From PFL25 sp046260155 (lineage in GTDB: Bacteria; Chloroflexota; Anaerolineae; Anaerolineales; UBA4823), in NCBI GenBank assembly GCA_046260155.1, contig JBJYXV010000065.1, forward strand, positions 99,058 to 163,057: a DNA stretch of 64,000 nucleotides. Direction: 5' to 3'. How positions within the stretch are numbered: the stretch's first letter is position 1; every line of letters begins with the position of its first letter. The notes under the pieces were generated by a model that was given only the letters and a program-made list of their open reading frames with translations, ran no database searches and was not told where the DNA came from. Below are positions 19,304-28,467 of the stretch, piece by piece. The position numbers were made by a program, and so were the translations under genes.

Positions 19304-22093
19304 ATGGCTCTTTTACATTTTTGGGTGAATGGTAAAGAAGAAACTGTGGAAATAAATGAGCGTGAAATGCTCTCAGATGTCCTCAGGTACCGCTTGAACC
19401 TGACTGGGACAAAAATCAGCTGTAATGAATCTGAGTGCGGTTCATGCACTGTTCATGTCGATGGGCTACCTGTGCTCTCCTGCAATTACCCGGCCCAGAA
19501 AGCCGAGGGGAAATCCATCACCACGATTGAAGGGTTATCGAACAACGGCAGTTTACACCCCTTACAGGAAAGTTTCGTAAAACATGGCGCGGTTCAGTGC
19601 GGTTTTTGCACACCGGGTCAGATCATGACTGCTGCTGCACTGCTGAAAGAAAACTCGAATCCCGGTGTTGGGGAGATAAAATACGCGCTGACGGATACCC
19701 TCTGTCGCTGCGGTGCCTATCCTTCCATTATTCATGCCATCCAGGCTGCTGCAGATCACATCAACCATGGTACCCCGATCGATTATCCTTCCTTTGACTT
19801 CGAAGGAGATCTGGAAGTTATTGGCCGGGTGCATGAACGCCCGGAAGCGATCGCAAAGGTAACCGGAAAAGCGATCTTCAGCGACGATATCCACTTTCCA
19901 GGCATGCTCTACGGTGCCACGCTCAGGGCTGGTATTCCACATGGTATCGTAAAAAAGATCGATATCGGCGAAGCACGGCAGCTGCCTGGCGTTCGGGCAG
20001 TACTGACCGCCGACGACATTCCTGGACGCATCAATCACGGGGCGGTGATTCACGATTGGCCTGCGCTGGTTGGCGTCGGAGAGAAGGTGCGTTATGTCGG
20101 TGATGCAATTGCGATTGTAGCTGCAGACAGCCAGGAAATTGCAAGGCAAGCCATCCAATTGATCCAGGTTGAATTTAACCCGCTGCCAGTTGTAGTGGAT
20201 CCGGTTAAAGCCATGCAACCTGGGGCTGCCCCAGTCCATGAAACTGGCAACCTGCTCAAACATATTAAAGTGAATAAAGGGGATATCAAAACGGGTTTTG
20301 AGCAGGCTGATGTGATCTTCGAGGAGACCTTTCACACCCCCATCCATGAGCATGCCTTCATGGAACCAGAATGCAGCGTTGCCCGCCTCACGGAAGATGG
20401 TAGGATCGAGGTTTATGTCGGATCCCAGATTCCTTACGCAGACCGGGAACAAATCGCAGCTGCCCTGGGAGTTCCCCAAACCAAGGTCCGCGTGCGGGGT
20501 CCCCTGATCGGAGGTGGTTTTGGCGGTAAAGAAGATATTGCCGGTCAGATCCATGCAGCTTTATTAACCCACGCCACCGGAAAACCGGTGAAAATCTTAT
20601 ACGATCGCCACGAAAGTATGCTCGTTCATCCAAAACGCCATGCGACGCAAATCACGGTCAAGCTCGGTTTGAAACGAGATGGAACAATTACTGCTGCTCA
20701 GACTGAGCTGTACGGGGATACTGGCGCATATGCTTCGCTCGGTACCAAGGTGATGGGCAGGGCCACCACCCATTCCACGGGTCCCTACATCATCCCCCAT
20801 GTCAAAATCGACTGCTATGCCGTTTACACCAACAACCCACCTGCGGGTGCGTTCAGGGGTTTTGGTGCTCTCCAGGCATCCTTCGCCATCGAGTGCATGG
20901 TTGATCTGGTTGCTGAAAAAATGGGACTCGATCCATTCGAGTTTCGCCGTAAAAACGCCCTGCGGAAGGATTCCATCACCAACACCGGGCAGTACCTGAC
21001 CGAAAGTGTTGGTTTAATCCAGTGCATCGATCAGACCAGGACCCAGTTAATGAGCTTCACCAACGGCAGTGATCCTTTCAGCTCGCGAGTTGTAGAAAAT
21101 GCCCCGCACAAACGCAGGTCTTGGGGATTTGCAGTGTCATTCAAAAACACTGGACTGGGTGAAGGCGCCCCGGACAAAGCCGCTGCTGAAGTTGAATTAT
21201 TTGCAGATGGGACCGCTGAAGCACGCATTTCTTCTGCCGAGATTGGGCAGGGGTTGGTTACCGTGCTACAAATGGTGACCGCCCAGGAATTGAGCCTGCC
21301 AATCAATCGCGTCCGAGTCCTCTTATCGGACACAGATCTAACGCCCGATGGTGGGCCAACCACCGGTTCCAGGCAAACTTATATCTCCGGAAACGCGGTC
21401 AAACATGCTGCCATTACCTTGCGGGAGGCCATGAAAGCCACGCTTTCCGAGCGTTATGATATTGCCCCGGAAGAGATCAAATTTATTGAAGGATTAGCCC
21501 AGGTAAACGGTCATCGAGTCCCGTACGGGGAAGTAGTGGATTATATGAAAGCCGAGGGCCGTGAACCGAAAGTGTTATATGAATATTGGGCACCGGAAAC
21601 CACTCCCCTGGGTGAACCGGGCGATAAACATTTTGCCTATTCGTTTGCAGCCCAGGCAGTCGAAGTTGAGGTGGATCTTCAAACCGGCGAAGTGAAGGTA
21701 TTGCGCGTGATCGGTGCGACCGATGTCGGCAAAGCCATTAACCCCCTCGGACTCCAGGGCCAGCTGGAAGGCGGCATCATTATGGGCATTGGACACGCCT
21801 TGACCGAGGAGTTTATCGTTGAAGATGGTCTGGTGTTTACAGATTATCTGGCACGCTACCGGATGCCTTCGATCAAGCACATCCCTGAAGAGATCAAGGC
21901 GATCATTGTTGAAGATCCCACCCGGGAGGGTCCTTATGGTGCCAAGGGAGTGGGAGAAATCTCGACCATGCCCACCCCGCCCGCGATCATCAACGCCGTC
22001 TACAATGCCTGTGGAGTTCGTTTGCATAAACTGCCGGTAGATCAGGATGCTTTAGCCAGGCGATTGAAGGCTGGGGGTGGAAAGGATTCCTGA
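19304..22093 (+). CDS. Molybdenum hydroxylase: fused [2Fe-2S] and Mo-binding subunits (xanthine dehydrogenase-like)
   Basis: 929 residues. The N-terminal part binds two [2Fe-2S] clusters: C40, C45, C48 and C60 in a plant-ferredoxin fold, then C99, C102, C134 and C136 in the helical domain. The molybdopterin domains follow from about 165, with IGGGFGGKED, the substrate-arginine motif AFRGFGALQ, and GAKGVGE near the C-terminus carrying the predicted catalytic glutamate. The small and large subunits are fused while the FAD subunit stays separate. ATG at 19304 with GGAG 8 bases upstream is preferred over a GTG at 19268. Purine substrates are suggested only by the deaminase upstream; an aldehyde or another N-heterocycle is possible. 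No molybdenum chaperone gene is seen nearby. Confidence 0.9.
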   Translation: MALLHFWVNGKEETVEINEREMLSDVLRYRLNLTGTKISCNESECGSCTVHVDGLPVLSCNYPAQKAEGKSITTIEGLSNNGSLHPLQESFVKHGAVQCGFCTPGQIMTAAALLKENSNPGVGEIKYALTDTLCRCGAYPSIIHAIQAAADHINHGTPIDYPSFDFEGDLEVIGRVHERPEAIAKVTGKAIFSDDIHFPGMLYGATLRAGIPHGIVKKIDIGEARQLPGVRAVLTADDIPGRINHGAVIHDWPALVGVGEKVRYVGDAIAIVAADSQEIARQAIQLIQVEFNPLPVVVDPVKAMQPGAAPVHETGNLLKHIKVNKGDIKTGFEQADVIFEETFHTPIHEHAFMEPECSVARLTEDGRIEVYVGSQIPYADREQIAAALGVPQTKVRVRGPLIGGGFGGKEDIAGQIHAALLTHATGKPVKILYDRHESMLVHPKRHATQITVKLGLKRDGTITAAQTELYGDTGAYASLGTKVMGRATTHSTGPYIIPHVKIDCYAVYTNNPPAGAFRGFGALQASFAIECMVDLVAEKMGLDPFEFRRKNALRKDSITNTGQYLTESVGLIQCIDQTRTQLMSFTNGSDPFSSRVVENAPHKRRSWGFAVSFKNTGLGEGAPDKAAAEVELFADGTAEARISSAEIGQGLVTVLQMVTAQELSLPINRVRVLLSDTDLTPDGGPTTGSRQTYISGNAVKHAAITLREAMKATLSERYDIAPEEIKFIEGLAQVNGHRVPYGEVVDYMKAEGREPKVLYEYWAPETTPLGEPGDKHFAYSFAAQAVEVEVDLQTGEVKVLRVIGATDVGKAINPLGLQGQLEGGIIMGIGHALTEEFIVEDGLVFTDYLARYRMPSIKHIPEEIKAIIVEDPTREGPYGAKGVGEISTMPTPPAIINAVYNACGVRLHKLPVDQDALARRLKAGGGKDS

Positions 22094-22248
22094 TCCTCTC
22101 GCCAAACAATCCGGATTTCCGTGGGTAGCTCTATTCACTTGAAAAACCTGCTCAGAATTCCATTTATCAATCGGTAGAGAACGGGATTACCAAAAATGAG
22201 CAAAGTGATAGAGTAGCTCATTTCAATGGTATTTCCTCCCAACTGTGT

Positions 22249-22474
22249 TATAATCCGCCGGTTGGTGAGGATATAACCAACCCAAAAATTTAATATAACA
22301 ATAGTTTTGAAGATTCCAAATGGTTGCTCGTCAATATCTGGACGAGCATTTTTCTTTCCGCAGGGGGAAGGTAAAAGCGGTTGGTAGAACCCGGGACGTA
22401 TTCTGCAAAGACTGCGGTCAATTCACAAGGGTTGTGATGCTGAAGGAGTTATCAAAACGCAATAGGAGATTTTG
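22249..22474 (+). promoter_or_regulatory. Promoter and roughly 215-nt leader of the DEAD-box helicase gene
   Basis: An extended -10 box (TG-T-TATAAT, 22246-22254) implies a transcript start near 22261. The 5' end would fold into a 7-bp hairpin (22260-22266 with 22276-22282). A terminator-like hairpin follows at 22325-22353, then open sequence up to a strong ribosome-binding site (AGGAGAT, 22464-22470). Long leaders are known for several cold-induced helicase mRNAs. A role in attenuation here is inference. Confidence 0.5.
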
Positions 22475-22475
22475 A
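22320..22475 (+). CDS. Possible 51-residue leader protein with a CKDC knuckle
   Basis: The frame runs from ATG at 22320 to TGA at 22473-22475, whose last base is the A of the helicase ATG. The product is basic (RRGKVKAVGRTRD, CKDCGQ, LSKRNRRF). No good ribosome-binding site precedes it, and its first codons lie inside the terminator-like hairpin. If translated, ribosomes would open that hairpin. I recognise no family, and it may be non-coding. Confidence 0.35.
   Translation: MVARQYLDEHFSFRRGKVKAVGRTRDVFCKDCGQFTRVVMLKELSKRNRRF
22325..22353 (+). terminator. Intrinsic terminator-like hairpin in the helicase leader
   Basis: TGCTCGTC pairs perfectly with GACGAGCA across an 8-base loop and is followed directly by TTTTTCTTT. 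No full gene ends just upstream (the nearest stop is at 22093), so it probably acts on the helicase leader itself. Confidence 0.65.
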
Positions 22476-24151
22476 TGACAGATGAATTTTCGCGTCTTAA
22501 CTTTGATCCCAGGTTACTGCAGGCGATATCAGAACTGGGCTATTCAACCCCCACAGATATCCAGGCACTGGTCATCCCTATAATGCTGGAGGGGAAGGAT
22601 GTTATCGCTCAATCCCAGACAGGATCTGGAAAAACCGCCGCTTTCGGATTGCCGATCTTACAAAATTTGGTTCCCCAATCAAATAATGTGCAAGCCCTCG
22701 TCTTGACTCCAACCCGTGAGTTAGCCATCCAGGTCGCTGGTGCAATTTCCCAATATGGCAGCCAAGTCCAGGTAGAAATCCTGCCTGTTTATGGAGGCCA
22801 ACACTATGGGACATCTAAGCGCCGGCTCAAGCAGGGCGTGGACATCATCGTAGGCACACCAGGCCGGCTTCAGGACTTGATCCGCCAAAACATACTTGAT
22901 CTCAGCGCAGTGCACACTGTCGTATTGGATGAAGCAGATGAAATGCTCAGCATGGGCTTTATCGAAGACATTGAGAATATCCTGCGCGAAACTCCCGCTG
23001 TCCGCCAGACAACTTTGTTCTCCGCCACCATGCCCAAGCCGATCCGCCGCCTGGCAAACAAATACATGACCAGACCCGAATATATCACTGTTGAGCATCA
23101 ACAATTAACTGTTGCCACTACCGAACAGCGTTATTACCTGGTAAATGAAGAGGACAAGCAGGCTGCCCTGACACGTCTCCTTGAATCCGAAGAAGTGGGT
23201 GCCACGCTCGTGTTTACCCGCACCCGCATCAGCTCTGGAGTCTTGGCAAATGAACTGATCCAGCGCGGCTTGCCTGCCGAAGCTCTCAATGGAGACCTAG
23301 CACAGGATGCCCGTATTCGAGTATTAAACCGGTTCCGTAGCGGGCAGATCAAAGTTCTTGTCGCAACCGATGTAGCTGCGCGTGGCTTGGATATCGATGA
23401 TATTTCCCATGTATTTAATTTCGACCTCCCATCTGACCCGGAAGCTTACGTGCATCGTATTGGTCGTACCGGCCGGGCTGGAAAGGATGGGATCGCAATT
23501 TCCCTGGTCACCCCGGGTGAATTACCCCAGCTCAGCCGCATCGAACGCTATACGAAGCAGCGGGTTTTTCAATTCGAATTACCCACAGAAAATGAGATCC
23601 GTGAACGCCGTGAACAACACTGGGTCGAAAAGTTATCCATCTGGCTTGAGCGCGGTCGCTGTAGGCGTGAACAAGAGATTGTTGAAGATTTAGTGTCCTC
23701 CGGGCATGATCCGGTCAAAGTGGCTGCTGCAGCGCTCAAGATTGTGCGCAATGAAGAGAAAGAACGCCCCATCGAGCATATCAGCGAAGTACGCCTGTCA
23801 CGCTCCAGGAAGGTGGATAAGCGAAGTAAGACTATCCAGGGCAAAGGGAATCGAAAACCTCGCCGGGAACGAAAAAATGGTCGCACCCACGGAATAAGAG
23901 ACGATTCCCATGAAGAAGGGATGGTGCGCCTAAGCCTGGCTCGGGGCCGCAAACACGGCATTAACCCGGGCGAGGTCGTCGGTACAATTGCATCAAAAGC
24001 CGATATCCCAGGTTATGTGATCGGGAAAATCCTGATCCGCGACCAGCACACCCTGGTAGATGTGCCTGAAGAATACGTTTCCCGCGTCTTGGGACAGACA
24101 GGCGCTTATAATTTCCGCGAATACCAGAATGTGACTATTGAACGAGCATAA
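22475..24151 (+). CDS. deaD: DEAD-box ATP-dependent RNA helicase (DeaD/CsdA type)
   Basis: 558 residues. Helicase core with AQSQTGSGKT (45-54), PTREL, TPGRL, DEAD (152-155), SAT (183-185) and HRIGRTGRAG in the second RecA domain. After residue 365 comes a basic linker with many Arg and Lys. The end (about 480-550) matches the DbpA-type RNA-binding fold (RLSLARGRKHGINPGEVVGTI). It unwinds structured RNA, typically in ribosome assembly and cold adaptation. ATG at 22475 is chosen with AGGAGAT 4 bases upstream; a TTG one codon earlier is unlikely. It is expressed from its own long leader and followed by a clear terminator. Confidence 0.95.
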   Translation: MTDEFSRLNFDPRLLQAISELGYSTPTDIQALVIPIMLEGKDVIAQSQTGSGKTAAFGLPILQNLVPQSNNVQALVLTPTRELAIQVAGAISQYGSQVQVEILPVYGGQHYGTSKRRLKQGVDIIVGTPGRLQDLIRQNILDLSAVHTVVLDEADEMLSMGFIEDIENILRETPAVRQTTLFSATMPKPIRRLANKYMTRPEYITVEHQQLTVATTEQRYYLVNEEDKQAALTRLLESEEVGATLVFTRTRISSGVLANELIQRGLPAEALNGDLAQDARIRVLNRFRSGQIKVLVATDVAARGLDIDDISHVFNFDLPSDPEAYVHRIGRTGRAGKDGIAISLVTPGELPQLSRIERYTKQRVFQFELPTENEIRERREQHWVEKLSIWLERGRCRREQEIVEDLVSSGHDPVKVAAAALKIVRNEEKERPIEHISEVRLSRSRKVDKRSKTIQGKGNRKPRRERKNGRTHGIRDDSHEEGMVRLSLARGRKHGINPGEVVGTIASKADIPGYVIGKILIRDQHTLVDVPEEYVSRVLGQTGAYNFREYQNVTIERA

Positions 24152-24226
24152 GGATTCTTGTTCGGATCAGGTTTAACCGAATACAGTCTTACTGCCTGAG
24201 TTTGTGATCCAACGATCCATTATGAG

Positions 24227-24258
24227 AACTGCGAGAGCATCCTCGCAGTTTTCTTGTT
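24227..24258 (+). terminator. Intrinsic terminator of the helicase gene
   Basis: A 9-bp perfect stem (24227-24235 with 24242-24250) with a 6-base loop, followed by TTCTTGTT, 76 bases past the helicase stop. Confidence 0.85.
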
Positions 24259-24450
24259 AAATTCCACATCAAAGTCGATCAGCCTGGATTTTCAGGGTTG
24301 GAAATAATGTCACAATTCATACTTGGAAGGTGTTATATGAATGGGAGATCCGACCTCAGATATTTATCAAACTATTATGATACCTTCACATTTTAACTAG
24401 CAGATATCGTTATAATAAGTGTTGTTTCGGAGTACAAAAGGAGAAAATTC

Positions 24451-25623
24451 ATGAGCAGGTACAGAAATCTGTGGATTATTGGTGGAATTGGTATCTTGGC
24501 AGCTGCTTTGATCAGTGGTTTTGTCCTGATGCAGCCCTCTGCACAAGATATCCTTGCAAGCAGTCTTGAAAGCTCAAAATCAATCAACGATGGACACGCG
24601 GTCGTGGCAATTAAAGTTGCCACCCTCGACAAGCACGCCAGTGGAACTGTTGAAGTTTGGGCATCCCGTGAGGAAGATGGTCCCGGCAAATTCCGCTTGG
24701 AAGTTCTCGAAGCCAGTGAAAGCAAATATGTAGGCGCAGAGATCGTTTCTGATGGAGAAACCCTCTGGGCATATTCCCCTTCGGAAAATGAGGTATTTGT
24801 GGGTACCCCAGAGGAAGCCAGGATGATGATGGAAGAAAGTGAGTTTCTTTCAGGTAAATTGGGTAGTATCCCCCAAGACTTCGATGGTAAATCTGGAGAT
24901 GGTGAACACGAACCCCTTGATAATGGGGAGCAAGCTGTCCAAAAACTTGCGGAATATTTCAATATTGGGAAATCTGATAGCGAAACAGTCGCCGGCGAAA
25001 CTGCAGAGAAGCTGAAGCTGGAACCTATCGCTGAACAAATGCCAGATGAATATGCTGCCATCGGCGGTTTCATCAACCTTTGGATCGGGCAGGAGAGCGG
25101 TACACCACTGGCAGTGGAATTTACCGGCAGCAGCCTGGGCGATGGCTCTGCAACGGTCCTAGAGTACGATATCAATCCTGGTGTGGATCAAAACCTCTTT
25201 ACTTTCGAGATTCCTGTTGGTGCCAGCGTTGTTACTTTTGCTGACCTGGAACCAAAAACATTAACCCTGGAAGAAGCTGGTGAATCCACGGACTTTGAAT
25301 TCCTGACCCCTGTAAACCTCCCCACCGGAGCGACGCTGGTTGATATCCTCGAGGTTGGCGGCACCCTCGTCCAGCGTTACACTTTGCCGGATGGTGGTTC
25401 GTTCACCTTGGCCCAGGGTGTCATCGATCAGGATGCTGCCCGGGACTGGCAACCCTCAAGTAAAAGTCAGTCTGTTGAGGTTCGTGGGGTCACCGGTCAG
25501 CTATTCCAGGCTGAGGACGGCAGCCAGATAATGCTTACCTGGACCGATGGGGAGCTGTTTTATTCGGTCGCTGGCGATCTCAGTCCTGAACAAGCACTCA
25601 CCATTGGTGAATCGCTCCAATAA
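24451..25623 (+). CDS. LolA-like secreted protein (outer-membrane-lipoprotein-sorting-like fold)
   Basis: 390 residues. An N-terminal membrane anchor or uncleaved signal (about 7-28) is followed by a LolA/LppX-like half-barrel (about 35-270; ETLWAYSPSENEVFVG is typical). A second domain (about 285-385) is like DUF4367. Such proteins bind acyl chains or act in envelope stress sensing. AAGGAG lies 7 bases upstream of the ATG, and a possible -10 box is at 24411-24416. Its stop touches the ATG of a MacB-type ABC transporter, so they form one operon and probably one machine. No lipobox cysteine is present. Confidence 0.8.
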   Translation: MSRYRNLWIIGGIGILAAALISGFVLMQPSAQDILASSLESSKSINDGHAVVAIKVATLDKHASGTVEVWASREEDGPGKFRLEVLEASESKYVGAEIVSDGETLWAYSPSENEVFVGTPEEARMMMEESEFLSGKLGSIPQDFDGKSGDGEHEPLDNGEQAVQKLAEYFNIGKSDSETVAGETAEKLKLEPIAEQMPDEYAAIGGFINLWIGQESGTPLAVEFTGSSLGDGSATVLEYDINPGVDQNLFTFEIPVGASVVTFADLEPKTLTLEEAGESTDFEFLTPVNLPTGATLVDILEVGGTLVQRYTLPDGGSFTLAQGVIDQDAARDWQPSSKSQSVEVRGVTGQLFQAEDGSQIMLTWTDGELFYSVAGDLSPEQALTIGESLQ

Positions 25624-27657
25624 ATGAACCCATCTATTCAAATCGTTGGCGTTTGCCGCCAGTACCAACTCGGCAGCGCAGATGTCAACGCGCTGCAAAA
25701 TATCAATCTTGAGGTCGACCAGGGAGAGTTTGTTGCCCTGGTCGGTCCTTCTGGATCCGGAAAATCGACCTTATTGAACTTGCTAGGCGGCTTGGATCAC
25801 CCTACGGAGGGAGAAATTCGTATCCAGGGAATAGCACTACAAACTGCCAGCGAGGAGGTTCTCACCAGGCACCGGCGTTATCACGTGGGTTTCATTTTTC
25901 AGACTTTTAATTTACTGCCAACCCTGACCGCTTTAGAAAATGTTACTTTGCCGCTTATGTTGAGCGGGATCGGGAAATCAGAACGTACCCAAAGGGCAGA
26001 GGATTTGCTCGACCGGGTTGGCCTGGAACACCGCCTGGACCACCGACCCTCCGAGATGTCAGGTGGCGAGCAGCAGCGAGCAGCGATCGCCCGCGCCCTG
26101 GTCAACAATCCAAATATAATCCTGGCGGACGAACCAACTGGCAATCTTGATTCATCCACCGGTGCAGAAGTTATGGAATTACTGCGTGAACTCAATGCTG
26201 AACGCGGCGTAACCCTGATCGTCGTCACCCATGACCCGGAAGTCGCCGCCTTTGCAGATCGGATCGTACATCTGCGAGATGGAGAGATATCTGCAATAGA
26301 ATCGACGGGCATTTCGGCCAACGAATCGGAGCTCGAATCTCTTACCAGTTCTCCAATCGAGATAAAAAAAGAGGCTGGCCTCTCTTTCAAAGACCTGCTG
26401 ATTACAGCCTTCAGCAATCTACGCCGCCGGCCGGTGCGCAATATCTTGACCTCGGCGGGTGTGGTCATCGGGATCATCACTTTGGTAGCAATGGTATCGT
26501 TCGGTGTAGGTGTGCAACAGGAAGTAAACCGGAATTTTCAATCATTAGGTCTCGAAAATGTTTTCATCTCTCCGACTTTTCCCGATCAAGAGTCGGATTT
26601 TGATCCCTTCGGATTTACAGAACCCATCGAACCGCTCACTCCTGAGACAGTGGCTGTCTTCCGGTCCATGCCGGAAGTGCAATCTGTGACTCCTGTGCTG
26701 GACTTGCCCTCAAATATGGAGGTCAGTCTCACATTCGATGACCAGAGTTACCCCGTACGATTAACCGGAGATTTTGGCGGTGGGCCACCTGGAATGGGGA
26801 ACCTGGCTGCTCCAGAAATGCTGGCGGGGAATGCATTGGGAGAGGGTGATACCCAGGGTATGGTGATCATGGTAGGTTTAGCAGACCAGTTGATTGAGTC
26901 ATCGGGTGGTGATTTTTCGGATCTAATTGGGCAGCCAGTCAGTCTAACGGTGCGCCTGCCCCGCGGAGAGACAAGCGATTTTTACACCACGATCCAGGGC
27001 ATCGAAAATAGCCGCAGCTTTCGATCCGCCAACCTGGGTTTAAAGGAGCGGACAGAGATTAAAGCCTGGTGGTACGGTCGACCAGATACCTTGAACCAGG
27101 ATGGTTACGATATGCTGATTGTACGTGCTGCCGATGATAAGGCAGTACCTGCAGTACTGAATAATGCTGAAGAATTGGGTTTTCAGGCTCGATCCCTGGG
27201 TGCCGTCCTGGAGATCGCCAACCGTGTGCTGGCTGTGATGCAGGCTTTATTGGGTTCGGTTGGTGGGTTGGCGCTGTTGGTTGCGACGCTTGGCGTGGCA
27301 AATACGATGATGATGGCGATCTATGAAAGGACCCGTGAGATTGGTGTGCTGAAAGCTTTGGGAGCCCGGAACAAGGAAGTGCGCCGCATGTTTACTGCAG
27401 ATGCCGTGCTGCTCGGATTCATTGGTGGTGTCGGAGGATTAATCTTGGGTACAATTTTGGGCCGCCTGGTTGACAATATCGGGCATTACTACCTTGCCAG
27501 GGAAGGAGTCACCGGCATCGGCCAGATGTCGATCGTCCCTCCCTGGCTGGCTCTCGGAGCTTTAATCTTCGCTGCCTTCATCGGAGTGTTGGGGGGATTT
27601 TACCCTGCAGCCCGTGCAGCGCGCCTGGATCCGGTCGAAGCTCTAAAACACGAATAG
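25624..27657 (+). CDS. MacB-type ABC transporter, fused ATPase and permease
   Basis: 677 residues. ATPase (1-235) with Walker A GPSGSGKST (41-49), signature MSGGEQQR (145-152) and Walker B IILADEPTGNLD. Then come a linker, TM1 (about 280-305), a MacB_PCD-type extracytoplasmic domain (about 305-520) and three C-terminal FtsX helices (about 545-670), giving the classic MacB fold with four helices. MacB proteins work as mechanotransmission exporters or lipoprotein movers, not importers. It starts directly after the LolA-like gene (0-base gap), with which it probably works on a lipid or lipoprotein cargo. No MacA-like adaptor is encoded in the window. Confidence 0.92.
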   Translation: MNPSIQIVGVCRQYQLGSADVNALQNINLEVDQGEFVALVGPSGSGKSTLLNLLGGLDHPTEGEIRIQGIALQTASEEVLTRHRRYHVGFIFQTFNLLPTLTALENVTLPLMLSGIGKSERTQRAEDLLDRVGLEHRLDHRPSEMSGGEQQRAAIARALVNNPNIILADEPTGNLDSSTGAEVMELLRELNAERGVTLIVVTHDPEVAAFADRIVHLRDGEISAIESTGISANESELESLTSSPIEIKKEAGLSFKDLLITAFSNLRRRPVRNILTSAGVVIGIITLVAMVSFGVGVQQEVNRNFQSLGLENVFISPTFPDQESDFDPFGFTEPIEPLTPETVAVFRSMPEVQSVTPVLDLPSNMEVSLTFDDQSYPVRLTGDFGGGPPGMGNLAAPEMLAGNALGEGDTQGMVIMVGLADQLIESSGGDFSDLIGQPVSLTVRLPRGETSDFYTTIQGIENSRSFRSANLGLKERTEIKAWWYGRPDTLNQDGYDMLIVRAADDKAVPAVLNNAEELGFQARSLGAVLEIANRVLAVMQALLGSVGGLALLVATLGVANTMMMAIYERTREIGVLKALGARNKEVRRMFTADAVLLGFIGGVGGLILGTILGRLVDNIGHYYLAREGVTGIGQMSIVPPWLALGALIFAAFIGVLGGFYPAARAARLDPVEALKHE

Positions 27658-27870
27658 GTGTAGGGAATTTCTTCGCCTTGTATAAAATTTCATACATATG
27701 GGTACTCATTGAGACAGATTTAAGATTTTTAGAATACATTAATTCCACAAACAAGTATTAAACTTATTGAGATCTGAAACCAACAGGTCAGCTATTCGCT
27801 TGCAAATTATTCGGAATTCGAGCATAAATTGACACAGCAAAAGAAGATCGATGAAGTGAGTACGAATAAT

Positions 27871-28137
27871 ATGGAGATTAATCCTCGTTTTACCCACATC
27901 ACCGGACACGGACCTACCGCTGGGTTGAGCGGATTCCGCAGCAAGCTTGTGATTCAGAAAAACAGGTTGGAAACAGAAACTTACAGGGTCATTGGCAGCG
28001 TTGATACTGGTCCCGGTGCAGGTGTAATCTCTAAAACCTTTCTGCTTGAATCAGCACCATTGGATCACAAAATAAACAATGAGGTACCGGTCAAAGCGAC
28101 AGGGGGATTCTCAAAATTCAAGGTTGTTGCAGCTTAG
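27871..28137 (+). CDS. Small orphan protein upstream of ATP-grasp and LysW-like genes
   Basis: 88 residues from ATG at 27871; the frame is open to a TTG at 27829, which would add 14 hydrophilic residues, and neither start has a good ribosome-binding site. The sequence has Gly-rich turns (THITGHGPTAGLSGFRSK, SVDTGPGAGVIS, KATGGFSKF), suggesting a small beta-rich protein. It has no signal peptide, no membrane helix and no cysteine. I recognise no family. It lies 330 bases upstream of the ATP-grasp gene on the same strand. It could be a substrate or partner of that ligase, but this rests on position only. Confidence 0.55.
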   Translation: MEINPRFTHITGHGPTAGLSGFRSKLVIQKNRLETETYRVIGSVDTGPGAGVISKTFLLESAPLDHKINNEVPVKATGGFSKFKVVAA

Positions 28138-28467
28138 TAGACACAACAGCTGAGTAAGACCAGAATCAGCCAAGAAGAATCACAATCCATTTAACCAATC
28201 CACATATTAACAAGGCGATCAATTCAATTCTATTAACTAGGTAGCGGTATCTTAATGGTTGTAAATCATCAGACATTCCACTCGCATCATCCTTGGGATA
28301 AACAGTTGAGTCGTATGTTCTTGTCATTTGTGAAGATTGAAATTCACTATTCGAAATCGACTAAAAGGTTACACCAGTCCTAGGTTGAGCTGAAATCCTA
28401 AAAAAATCTCAAATCAGTAAATTATCAAACGAAATACATCATCTAAATCAAAAGGTTAATTATAGAA
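28138..28467. other. 330-base gap without a recognisable gene
   Basis: AT-rich sequence between the small orphan gene and the ATP-grasp gene. I see no convincing ORF, terminator or named RNA. It may hold the promoter of the ATP-grasp gene. Confidence 0.5.

Noticed and set aside
19562..20554. 330-codon minus-strand open frame opposite the molybdenum hydroxylase
   Set aside because: It is antisense to a well-supported enzyme with all cofactor motifs, and its translation shows no recognisable domain.
24393..25175. 260-codon minus-strand open frame
   Set aside because: It is antisense to the LolA-like gene, which has a good ribosome-binding site and is tightly followed by macB.
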